The notes under the pieces were generated by a model that had not been told where the DNA came from, made no database searches, and was given only the letters and a program-made list of their open reading frames with translations. 64,000 nucleotides of DNA, taken from Furcasterigmium furcatum (lineage: Eukaryota; Ascomycota; Sordariomycetes; Glomerellales; Plectosphaerellaceae). Of the stretch, positions 11,323 through 21,800 are shown piece by piece; position 1 is the stretch's first letter, and each line of letters starts with the position of its first letter. The DNA is taken from NCBI GenBank assembly GCA_001599815.1, contig BCIA01000004.1:4924082-4988081 (forward strand), in the 5' to 3' direction. The position numbers were made by a program, and so were the translations under genes.

Positions 11323-11893
11323 AAACCGACGTGGCTCGAGAAGGGCGGGCCTGTTGGGGGATAGTATCTCAAATGGTTCACCGAGAGCAGTTTGGGCATG
11401 GTGGTCGTCGCCCGCGAACCACTGGGGCTGAGTTAATCCAGTTGCTCCAAGTCGCTGAGAACTGCTGAACGCCTCATCCAGGGGCAACTGCATGTCTCAC
11501 GAGACTGACCCGAACAGGGGGTGATGGTGGTGTGTGTGGGTGGAACCCCCGAGTTCTGCGAGCTTGCGCAGAACTCGTCATGGCACATCTCCTGGTCGCA
11601 GAGGCAGCCTGCCGCATTTCGGGGATGCCCTCAGTTCCGCATAACGCGGGCCGGCAAGGCCAAAGACCGGGGATCATCAGGATTGCGTCCGTAGCATTTC
11701 GAGAACTTCGACAAACCCGTCGAGCAAAATGTCGTGCGAAATGCGAGACGGTGACCTTGAGAAGATCAGAAACTATTTAAGAAGACAGGTTGAATAGAAG
11801 TCACTCGAGTATTCATTCTTCCCATCAGTCACTAAGATCACATACACATTCGTCTTGCGATCGTCTTGCGTCCATTCTCAAATCCCAATTGAC
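11323..11893. other. Intergenic right of the transposon
   Basis: No gene supported. It probably includes the original upstream region of the C2H2-type gene, now pushed away by the insertion, and a pyrimidine-rich leader (11806-11890) before the small gene at 11894. A TATTTAA box-like run is at about 11774. Confidence 0.5.
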
Positions 11894-12148
11894 ATGTCGA
11901 AAACAAAGACCGCCGCACTGAAGGCGCCGAGGCCCCCAACAATCCCCATGCCTCCAAGGTAAGCTTGTTCTGTCGCGACTCGAGATATTGCTTTCGCTGA
12001 CGAATAATTATCCAGAAGCAGCACCTCGACAAGTACGACAGCGTCATCCTATAGCATGTCGAGGTTTATGGGCGAGAAACGGTCCGTGTCGGCATACATC
12101 TCCTTGGGTGGAAGCAGGCCCCCCAGTCGTTTCCCGCCTAAGCTGTAG
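11894..12148 (+). CDS. Small basic Ser/Thr/Pro-rich protein, tentative
   Basis: Tentative two-exon gene of 65 residues: exons 11894-11958 and 12016-12148, intron 11959-12015 with GTAAGC donor and TCCAG acceptor. The product begins MSKTKTAALKAPRPPTIPMP and continues with a Ser/Thr-run and basic residues; no known family is recognised. Support is the TATA-like and CT-rich leader upstream, the good splice sites and the frame restored across the intron. A longer antisense open frame overlaps it at 12044-12544 but looks random. It may be part of a longer gene or non-coding. Confidence 0.35.
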
Positions 12149-13000
12149 GAGCGGCAGCAGGAGGATGGACCGGCGGGCCAATGGCGTGTTGGGGGTGGCC
12201 GTGAGCCGGGTGTGGCTGTGGCGGAGGCCTCGTTGCCTTTCATGTTCGGAGCGGAGGACGGATGGGTCAGGCTGTTGGAGCTCCCATTGTTGATGACGAT
12301 ATACCCGGGAGATGGGCGAAAGATGTGCTGCCGTGTCGGGAAGAACCGAATCGATCTGGTCGGAGGTTGTATTCTCGACCTCCGGGGCGGGTTCTCGAGA
12401 GTCGGTCTGGGGGAGTGAGGCGAGGCGCTGCGCCAGGAAAGGCGACTCGGTGTAAAGTAACCGACCTGAGTTGCATTTCTCAGCCCCGGTGACTATAGTT
12501 ACACATGAGCAATGGAGTTGGGCTGCTTTTGACATGAAATGCAACTGATAATGTGCATCTCAAATGTGATCGAGTCGAGGTTGAGTCGTGGGTACAGATG
12601 TTGGTGTGGCTCACTCGCCACTGTGTTTCAGCCCCCAAGACTGACCTGTGTCTCGCCCAATTGCTCTCTCACCATCGAGAAGTCCACTGTGGAGCGCGTT
12701 CATACAGGCCGTGGCAGATGAGAGGCCAGCTGGATGAGAGGCCGACTGGAGGGGAGGCCAAGTGGAGGAGAGGTAGGCAATCTAGCAGCGAACACACCGA
12801 TGTCAACCGGCACGAGCAGAACAAGTGCAGAATTCTCTTATTGCGCCGGAGATCCGGTCCATATCGGCCAGCTCTTTATCGGACGGGACGTGTCGCCGTC
12901 TCTCCCCCGGGAGCATGATTTCGGCCACGCCGGCCCTCACTCCAGGGTCGTGGCGGCGCCGGAGCGGCTGCTCAATACAATGGACAGAATCAACTAGGCC
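12149..13000. other. Intergenic
   Basis: No gene supported. It holds a purine-rich minisatellite fragment (12718-12776) related to the repeat at 5930-6085 and the 3' flank of the leftward gene ending at 13001. Confidence 0.5.
12718..12776. repeat. Purine-rich minisatellite fragment related to 5930-6085
   Basis: Three to four imperfect units around GAGAGGCCGACTGGAGGGGA on the plus strand. Same core as the larger array at 5930-6085 in inverse orientation. Confidence 0.55.
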
Positions 13001-13839
13001 TTACTCGTGCCAGGGCGGCACGGAGGCTGAGGCGTCCTCGCCCTGGGCGACGAGCTGTTCGAGGAGGGCACGAATGTCGTGCACCTCCTCCAACAGCTTG
13101 AGGCCGGTCGCCTCTGTCATGGCGGCCCTCTTAGGGGCGGCGGCCGCCGCGACGGCGGGAGCGCGGCGGGAGCGCTCCCGCTCCTTGTCCTTCCCCTCGT
13201 CACGGTCCTTGCTGGCGACCGCGTCGCCGAGTGCGATGTAGAAAGCTGCGCGGGCCGAGTCGAAATCGGCCTGAAGCTAATTGCATGCACAAGTCAGCGC
13301 AAACTCAGAGACGTTGCGGATGGGAAGCTCACGTCTTCGTCGCCGTCTTCGCCAGCATTGACCGCCGCGGCGGCCGCAAACATGGCTGCCGAGGCAGCGC
13401 GGGCGCCTTTAGGGAGCTTCGCTCTAGTAGTTAGTAGCGACCTCTTTCAGGCCTGGAAGATACACGTACGGCCTTGCACCCGTGGGTGCCCTTGGAGCAC
13501 TCCCAGCAAAGAGCGTTGGCGCGAGCAGCGCCGGGGCCTAGCGGTCTGTCAGAACTGAGGGTGCAGGGAGCTCTCGGGGAATAGTGACCGGTCTGGTGTC
13601 GGCACAGCGAATCCAACTTGACGCTTGCCAGGCGGCGGGAGCAGCGGTCGCAGGCCACAGCCCTGGGCGCTCCCGGAGGCGACTTCGCGCCGCGAGGGCG
13701 CTTCGAAGCGGGAGCTGACTGGTAAGTAGTAAGGTACGACGTTAGCAACGAGTTTATAGCGAAGAAGAAACACACAGGCACTCACAACTTGAACAGTTTC
13801 GTCGGAGGGCGCGGGGCGCTTCTCGGGGGGAGCCCACAT
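13001..13839 (-). CDS. Cys-rich zinc-binding-like orphan protein
   Basis: Multi-exon gene on the minus strand. Supported exons: 13839-13786, 13718-13470, about 13443-13333 and 13276 (or 13270)-13001, all joinable in one frame. The first ATG is at 13839. The second exon has a proline/lysine-rich stretch and then a cysteine module: VACDRCSRRLASVKLDS, CRHQTG, ALCWECSKGTHGCKA, which looks like a small zinc-binding domain of the kind found in many fungal orphan proteins (reminiscent of DUF3716, unproven). The third exon is Ala-rich; the last ends in a short helical region (LLEEVHDIRALLEQLVAQ), a possible coiled coil. The acceptor of the third exon is ambiguous: the strong CTAAC/TAG signal near 13433 gives the wrong frame, a weaker AAG site keeps it. 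Function unknown; possibly chromatin- or DNA-related. Confidence 0.6.
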
Positions 13840-14647
13840 CTGTCCGGGGTCCAGATCAGCCGGGAGTGGCCGGCGCTCGTAGTGAAGCCGCACCGAAGCC
13901 GGAGCAATACGGGGCTACTCACTATGCCGGGGCGGTGAGGAGTCGTCAAAACTTGAGAAACCGATCCGCAACGTTGTCGCCAAGCGATACCGGGCGAGAA
14001 ACCGGCGATCTAGGGGAATTTTTAAGAAGAAGTCGAATTTGGTGTATTGACTGTTATTGAAAAAAGGGAAGAGATCTGGGATCTATCTAATCTTAACGAC
14101 GAAAAAGTAGTTCCACTACGGAGGGAAGGACCCAACACTAACTTGCACCGAGGCGGGTGGGTCCTACACGGCCCATACAGTGATAGAGCGCCGTATTAAG
14201 AGGTGATGGGGAGAGGAATATTCAATGTTTTAGAGAAAAGATTGATAAATACCGTGGCAGATAGCTCCTGATGTGAGAGTCTTTACTCTTCAACTCAACC
14301 TGGAAGCAGAGCACCTACTCGTTGTGTGTACGGTTATCAGCAGGCTCGCCCAGAACACATAAAACATGTTTGCGCGCAGCTTCGAAGGCAAATCGTGCTC
14401 TACCTGGGCGAGATGAGACGCGATTGAGTCCTTGGACAACGGGCACTTCATTAGACACGAAACGCTTCGCATTGAAGCAGAGAGGAGCCGCCACGGGGCT
14501 TCTTGGGGATATCGTAGACACAATGCCAATCAAATCAAGAGCCCACCCAGATTCCATAGACACCGCGTCGAAAGACTCAAGCGTGGTGTTCATGCTAAGA
14601 CGACTACGGCCCAGATGTCCTTCCTGCCTCACCCCTGAAGCAAGTCT
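13840..14647. other. Intergenic
   Basis: No gene supported over 0.8 kb. Contains the promoter side of the cysteine-module gene and the 3' flank of the gene ending at 14648. Open frames on both strands at 14315-14672 overlap each other and look random. Confidence 0.5.
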
Positions 14648-16644
14648 TCACGCTGCCGGGTGCCCGTCCTGACTGTCACGCCGCAGAAACATGGACATCC
14701 CCTGAATCGAGAACCAGACGTCCAGCGTCCGCGACTCGACAAGCGGCTTCCACCGCTTCTCTCCCTCCGCGATCGCCGGAGCCGACCCGATCGCCACCTT
14801 TGATGAAGGCCAGCGGCCGTCCCACGTCACCTGGAAGTACAGGTCCCCGAGCTCCTCACACCTCTCGACGCGGTCTATGCCCGCCCGGCAGCTGCCGAGA
14901 GCCCGCAGGTGCCCGTTGCGGTACTCGACAACCAACCCTCCGAAGACCCCGGTGGCGACGTCGCGGTACACCCAGATGCAGGAAACATCCTCGAGCCGAG
15001 CGGACGAGTGGCATGCGCCCTGCTCGAAGGCGGACGTGCGAGGCATCAGCGTCGGGAACGGCTCGCGGGGATCTGCCTTGGGATGCACCGCGATGCAGCT
15101 CACGACGGGGTCCAGCAGGACGTCGAAGACGAGAGTTGCGTCGGCGGGCAGCGAGACGGCGGTCTCCCTCTCAGGGTGGTACGGGCCGACCGTGAAGGCC
15201 CCTCCTAGAGAGGTTTCGAACTGCCCATGTCAGCAGAGCCAGACTCTCAAGGCGACGGAGACCTACCACGTAGCAACAGTCCTCGAAGCATGCCCGGTAC
15301 CGGTCGTGAAGGTACCGGTTATACCGAACGCCGAGTGCGGTCACCTCGTCCCCCGGGGCAAAGGGGACGTAGACCCAGACGACCGCCTCGCGGACCTTAT
15401 CGGGAAGGCGGCGGAATGTGCCCTCGGCGGTTGGGTGCTGCTTCGAGTGCGTGTGGACGGCCCGGGAGATCCCGTTGGATATGAAGAAGGTCAACCCGGT
15501 GCATTGCGCGATGCTGACGGTGATGAGCCGCTTCTCGACAGTGCGATAGTCCTCCGGCGTCTTCGGAAGCAATCTGGTACAGTCTTCCGGAGCTATAGGG
15601 GTCGTGATGTCCCAGATGACCCAGTTTTCCGGTAACGATGGGTATGGCATCGCTTGGAGGCGACAAACGCCAAACTGGGCAGGATCAGAGGGTGGCCATG
15701 AACGACGCGCCTAGAGATCATGTTCATACCTCAAATCTGGCCACGTTGCATTCACCCGGCGTAATGAGCGAGTATACGTCCCCCGTCCTGGCCGCAGTGG
15801 TGGTGGTGGCGGTGGCAGTGGTTGTAGTCGACGACGCGAGCCTCTCAAGCTGTCTGATGCCGAGGCCGTCTATCGTCACCAGGACCGGGGCCGGGGGTTG
15901 ACTGTCCCCGAGAACCGGAGGAGAGCCGCGGCTCCAATACTGCACCTCGCCGAGCGGAGGCAACCTGCGCTCATCCTCGTCCAGGAGCATCGCGTTGACC
16001 AGCTCTTCCACGGCGCACAGGCGCAGTAGATCGCAGGGGGGCCGGCTCGCGAATTCCAGGACCAGGTCGGCCGCGGGGAAAGGCAGGTCCGTGAGCCACG
16101 GGATGCCAGTAGCGGCAGATGCGCGGGTCATGGCGAGATGGACGTTCCGGGTGCGGCGGGGCGGGATCCTGAGAGATCCGGCCCTCCGCCAGGGTGATCT
16201 GCTTATGGAGATGCGCAGGAGGCGGTACCACTTGCTGGGGAGGGTGACGAGCTTCGCGTAGAGGTTCAGGCAGTCGACGTGGATGGTCGCCGTGGCCGGG
16301 AGGTGTTTGCACCGACTGCAGGCGTCGACCCGGCAGTAGGAATAGGCCTGGTCCTCGATGACCACCAGGTCGTCCTTGGGGTATGTCAGGCCATCGAGGA
16401 CGACGTGGCCGCGGCTGTTGTTGAAGTGAGGCACTGGCGGGCGTCAGCGGAGGAGTGACAGTGAAGTGCGGCGGGCGGGATACGAACTCGTGAGAGATGC
16501 GATATGGTCCCCCGGCTCCAAGAACCATGCGCAGGCGCCACACTGGGGCTCGAGATGAATGTGAAAGTCGTTCGCGGCATTTCTCCCCGCGTATCTGCGG
16601 TTGGACCCCGGGCGTCCAACAGCCCCTGGGAAGGCTGGATTCAT
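14648..16644 (-). CDS. Fungal orphan protein with paired-Cys module, four exons
   Basis: Protein of about 590 residues in a widespread fungal family of unknown function. Exons: 16644-16484, 16414-15730, 15674 to about 15185, and about 15220-15175 region onward to the stop at 14648; the third intron (near 15185-15245) is uncertain because its GTAGGT donor does not keep frame with the only good acceptor. The N-terminus has EPQCGACAWFLEPGDHI, and after the first intron RGHVVLDGL, CRVDACSRC and ATIHVDCLNLY, so two Cys pairs and a conserved His-Val-Asp-Cys motif are present as in its relatives. A Thr/Ala run (about residues 270-285) is encoded by a GGTGGTGGT-type microsatellite at about 15796-15830. 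The C-terminal half contains a beta-rich segment with GAFTVGPYHPE. No catalytic motif is seen. Confidence 0.72.
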
Positions 16645-17204
16645 TGTAGTCTGTGCAGGGGAGACGAGGTCTGATGAGATGTGAGACGTGAGATGTGAGA
16701 TGTGAGATGGGGGTTGTGGTGTTGAAAGGGGCTGGCCAAGCTTAGGAGACGAGCAGATTGCCCCTCGCGGTCGAGGCACGGACTTCTTGGCTTCCGGTCG
16801 CCAAACTGGCAGCACTCGCAAGCCTCTTCATGATGGTGGTGGTGGTGGTGATATCTAGGTCAGGCAGTTTCCTTTCCTGTTGACACCCGGCGCTTCGATA
16901 ATCGAGGCGAAAGAAGAAGACAGCGTGGCGTGGTGGTTGAGGTGGTTCAGTTCAAGTTGAATCAAGGTGAGATGCATGTACCAAGGGCGGGTGAGAGCGG
17001 GTGAGATACAGTGTCCAGTAGGCTTAGTAATCCCCCAAGCTACCCCTGAGGAGCGGGCATAACGTCCGGCTGGAGTCATGTCAAGCATAGAATCAATCAG
17101 ATTCCAGACAAAACCAATCAAATACACTCAAGTAAACCTCGAACCAACCGAATCAGCGTGCCTCGGAGTTCTCATACCACTGGCGCTTCCGGAGGCTTGG
17201 ATCC
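16645..17204. other. Intergenic with short tandem repeats
   Basis: No gene. Includes the 7-bp GTGAGAT tandem repeat at 16681-16708 and a GGTGGTGGT run near 16834-16850, both in the upstream flank of the orphan gene ending at 16644. Confidence 0.65.
16681..16708. repeat. 7-bp tandem repeat (GTGAGAT)4
   Basis: Four units, the first with one change (GTGAGAC), preceded by a partial unit. In the likely 5' flank of the gene starting at 16644. Confidence 0.85.
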
Positions 17205-17931
17205 TTATTGATCCACTCCTCGCACCTCCCGTGCCTTTTCAACGACTCGCCCCCCATCGTCATGGCCCAGAACGCCGGCTACTACTTGCCATCCGTTGTT
17301 CAGAATGCTCGTCTCCGTCATCCCAGCAAAGAATCCATAAGCCATCAGGCATAAACCAAGGTGCCCGATCGTGAGGCAGAGCACGACCCAGAACCTGATG
17401 CGGCCACGCGGAACCTGGACCCTCTCCATCGCCACCACCTCGAGCTGGGACCGATGGTCCAGTGTCGAATGCCAGGTCTAGTACGTCTCGCGCAGGACCT
17501 GCGTCAGCGCCGCCCGCATGGCCAGAGCAGGCGAGTTTGCTTCGTCCCGGATGGTCCCGTCGATCACCCAGGCAAGGGCATTGCTCGCCCGGAGAGTCGG
17601 GACCTCGGGGATAACCCTGCAGTTTCCGGTGCACAGGACGATGGGAAGCGTGGTGCTCAGGGCCATCTCTTTCACCCAGCTGTAGGTGGAGCGGTTGTAG
17701 ATGTTCGGGTGCCAAGTGGAAACGCCCTCGTCCTCGATTTCGGGTGCTGTACTCCTCCCACTGCTGGGAAGAACTTTCCACCACGTCATTGATCGAGTTG
17801 AAGTCCAGTTCGAGGAGTTTCCGGGCCCCAAGGTTCAGTAAGTCCGAGTCGGCCGCACCCAACTGTCGCCGCAGATCCAGAACGTCGAGGTCATCTCCCC
17901 TGTGCCCTGCGTCGCGTAAAGTTGACAAGAT
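17205..17931 (-). pseudogene. C-terminal relic of a large fungal membrane protein
   Basis: Decayed 3' part of a gene for a fungal polytopic membrane protein of the type that begins with DUF3176 (family link inferred from its C-terminal layout). The readable part begins near 17870 (LLELDFNSINDVVES), shifts frame near 17740, continues with NIYNRSTYSWVKEM and an internal segment with many small residues, is cut by TAG at 17478-17480, then continues in the same frame with a transmembrane helix (FWVVLCLTIGHLGLCLMAYG) and the ILNNGWQVVAGV motif to the stop at 17205. The N-terminal two thirds are absent. Frameshift, nonsense codon and truncation together make a working gene unlikely. Confidence 0.65.
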
Positions 17932-18880
17932 TCAGGTATGGCCGGGGCGGTGTTGGCCGCGGGTGGGTGGTTGACATGGCATTGGATCGGTTGGAGGGGG
18001 CGGGAGGTGACTTTATGACCATCACTGAGCACGGGTGACGCGACCCGGAGTTCGGAGAAGCTCGAATTGACAGGCAGTCGGCGGTGAAACTTGTGTGGAG
18101 AACTCGACTCGTGGGGGCGGGGCTTCGGAGAAACTCAGGTCGAACGGCCAGCGCTGCGCAGCGACAGGGAGGGGAGAAAGGCACGGAGGACTGACTGACT
18201 GACTTGCTGACTGGGCCCATCACAGTCAATTGAACCACTACATCATACATTACTTACATACCAAGGCTTGATAGATGCAAGTTGAAAGCTGAATATGCTT
18301 TCTTCAAAGGGACTTCTATCTCTGAGACGATGCGCCGAGGATGGACTGTGGCTCAAGGTCCAGTGTTCACGACGACTGGGACAATGCATCAGCTTCCAGC
18401 TCGGACTGTGAATGAAGGCGTCAAGCTGGAATTGCAAGAAACAATGCAATCCTGACAGTGAAATATTCCATGGGTAGGTCTTCTTCCGTCTCAATTACCC
18501 ATTAAATCGCCTGTAAAGAATATCTGAGCTCCACTACGACGAAGAGTGAATAAGATGGAAAACGCATGATCCGCTCCTGCCCTGAACGCGCCCAACGTCC
18601 ATTGAATGCGCTCAAATTCACTTTCACCCGGACAAGCTACTCAGTATTCACTTCGTCCCGAGGAACTATAAAGCCGCGTCTTCTTCCTCAGCCTGGAAAC
18701 TTTTAATTCTGTCCCCCAACAGCACTCTTCGGAGAGACAGACAACGTCTTTACAGACCCGTGCAACAACTCCGATCACCTCCAGCAAATCCTCTCAGCTT
18801 ATCATCCTCCTTGTCCCCTGTCTCCTCCCCATTGAGCGCAAGACGAGTTCAAGCCGTGCGTAGGCTTTCAACAACGAACG
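17932..18880. other. Intergenic; promoter of the giant secreted protein gene
   Basis: No gene supported. A TATAAAG box is at 18667-18673, about 210 bp before the ATG at 18881, followed by a pyrimidine-rich leader. Confidence 0.6.
18667..18673 (+). promoter_or_regulatory. TATA box of the giant secreted protein gene
   Basis: TATAAAG about 210 bp upstream of the start codon at 18881, followed by a CT-rich leader. Confidence 0.45.
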
Positions 18881-21800
18881 ATGCGCGAGCCCATGTGGCT
18901 TTCACGGGTCTCAGGCAGCGGCCTGCTGCCTCTCCTGGCAACCCTTCTCGCGGCTATCAATCTTGTGGCCGCTGATTCCCCTGGCGGTAAGATCGTGTCG
19001 CTCTCTTTTTCGCGGCCCGTGAGACTGACTGATCCGTCTCTTAGTTATCAAGCGTCATCCCGATGCCTTCGACTTTCCCAACGACGCCGTAATCGAATTC
19101 ATCTCAACCATCACTGACAACAAATGCTCCGTCTTCGTCTCTACCGACACATCCGGCATTGAGACTGAGACTGTCTGGCACGAAGTTACCTCCACCATTA
19201 CTGTCTGGGACTTCGGAACTGCAACTGTCACTCAGACTGACGCCCAGTCCTCAACCCAAGTCTCTGGTCTCAGGCCTACCGCTGTGGCTGACGACGAGAG
19301 TTCTTCCGTCCGATGCACGACTTTCTACAAAGGCCGCAGGCCCACCACCACTTCCTCGAGCGGCACTGCGCCCGTCAGTACAGATGTTGTCAAAGAGTCC
19401 CCCAGCGCCACCGACGATGCATCGGACGAATCTGATGGACCTCAGCCATCCGATGCTGGCAAGACCACGACCAACACGGACGACTCTGCCCAGGAAAGCC
19501 CGGTCAGCGGTGATCACTCCACGATGACCATGGTCCCACCTTCAGATGGAGTCGCAACTTCGGGTACTCAGACAATCCCGACGGGGTCTGCCGTCACCTC
19601 CGTTATCAGCCTCACGAACAGCGAACAGCCCGGCGGCCAACCTTCAACAATCACCACCGCGCCTACTCAGTCTCCTGTTGACGATGCCTCGCCAACTGGA
19701 CAGACTTCAGCTCAAGATGGAGGGAGCAGCGAATCCGCTTCAAACATCTCTTCCGAGGACGCCGGTGACTCTCCCCCCGGAACTGGCACCACCGAGACTC
19801 AGGACAGCGCCTTCGAGGCCACGGACGATGTAACCTCGACCACCACCGCCAGCAGTGACGACGCAAAGACAGGCGGCCAGCTCCCGAGCGACGACGCCGC
19901 GGCCTCGACTGCAAACCCCTCGACAGATGAAGACGCAACCTCTACTTTGACGGGTCCGGCTTCCGATGTTTAGACGACATCCGATGCCGTGATCACATCT
20001 ATCACCTCTGTCCCAGAGACCGCTCCTTTCACAACTGGTGCTACCACTTCTACTACCGATGAGGCCTCTTTGACCGAAGATTCGCCCACTTCACGCGTCA
20101 CTCCGACGACTTCGGGGTCGAAGGTGGACGGGCCCAGTCCAGGCTCCTCCCAGCAAGATCACAGCGACACTCCGGTCACCAGCGATCCTTCCCAGTCTCA
20201 GACTTCGGTCCAAGATAGCCCTCCTGGCCAAGAGACATCTGATGGGGAGACGGCTACGCAGGGGACTTCCGATGACCCTGCCGAAGAGACGGAAATGCCG
20301 TCTCATGACCCGATTGGTCTGAGTTCCATGCCCTCGGTGACATCTCCCCCCACCGCCAGCGATGTGATGGCTTCGGTTTCGGCTGAAAGCACAAGCACGC
20401 CCGCATGGATGACCTGGAGGACAGTCCCTGTGGAGGAGCACACATCCGGTGACTTTGTCAGGCAGACCATCACGGCCACCATTCCCCCGCCCTCCGGAGT
20501 ACCGACCATCACGACCGTGACGTGGACATCCACCAATCACCCCTTCGCCGAGGAAGCGACTCCAGTTTGGCTGTGTATCGAGGGCCAAATTCTCTGTCAT
20601 GATCAGTGCCTCTTTTCTCTGATGTGTGACGGCATCGATGAGTGGGCACCCGGCCCTCTGGGCTTCCCTTGGGCCCTGGTCAGTTGATTTCTTTGTTTGT
20701 CACTCTACATGTGTTGACAGTACTGACGTGTTATAGCCCCCGCACCCTGATCCTCCCGCAAAGTCAACCGATATACCCACACCTCCTGAGGACGACGACG
20801 ACAGCGACGAGGGTGAGGATGAGGATGAGGATGAGGACGAGGACGATGATGAAGACGCCGACGAAGACGACGACGACGATGATAATGATGACGAAGATGA
20901 CGACAACAATGATGACGACAACAATGATGACGACAACAATGATGACGATAACGACGACGATGAGAACAACGATGATGATGAAGATGAGGATGAGGGCGGC
21001 GATGATGATAACGACGACGATGAAGATCAGGATGAGAGTGATGAGGACAACGACGACGATGATGATAACGACGACGACGACGACGACGACGACGATGATG
21101 ATGATTCTGGCGGCGGTCCTACCCTGCCTGGATTGCCTGGGTTGCCCCCGTTGCCCCCTCTTCCTCCTTTCCCCCCCTTTCCTCCTATTATCGGTTGGCC
21201 TCCTCTCCCTCCTCTGCCCCCTCTCATTCCTCTTCCTCCTCCGCCGCCAGGCCCGCCCCCTCCTCCTGGCCCCCTTCCCCCAGAGGTCGACCCCGGCGAT
21301 CAAGATGACGAGGATGACGATCAGACGACCACAACCACAGCATCATGCACGGCATCGGTCACGCTGACTGCCCACTGTGCTCAGGACTGCTTCGTCACTT
21401 TCGTTTCTACCATCGGTTCCACCTCCCTCTCGACATCATGCGGCACGGCCACCTGCACGCCAACCGTGGTCTGCGATACTTCCTTGGAGGCTACGACGAC
21501 TACGTCTTTCACGACTCACACCGCTGAGCCCACGACGGTCTGCGAGCCAGACTCATGCTTGCCCTGCGGCGAAGGTGGCTGGGGCAGATCTCATGAGGAC
21601 GCTCCCGATGACGGCGGCAATTTCGACGACGACGAAGACGGTGATGACGAGGAACCCAGTTTCACGTTCGACGTCGGACATGTCCTGTCTGCCCGGCAAT
21701 TTGACAACATGCGCAGTATCCTCCAGCCGGACCTCACGCGCCCAGAAGACTGGGAGGACGGTCCTCACATCTGGTGGGGACAGATGCTGTCGATGGTTGA

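Noticed and set aside
12044..12544. 166-residue open frame on the minus strand
   Set aside because: Overlaps the better-supported small gene, has no domain and looks random in composition.
14315..14672. Overlapping frames on both strands left of the paired-Cys orphan gene
   Set aside because: No family match and poor codon usage.
19828..19973. An intron (GTAACC donor to TTTAG) removing the first TAG of the giant gene
   Set aside because: Sequence inside reads as the same Ser/Thr/Asp-rich coding pattern as on both sides and no branch site is visible; kept as a nonsense codon but not fully excluded.
20700..21303. Antisense open frames rich in Val/Ile or Ser
   Set aside because: Produced by the GAY repeat read on the other strand or out of frame.
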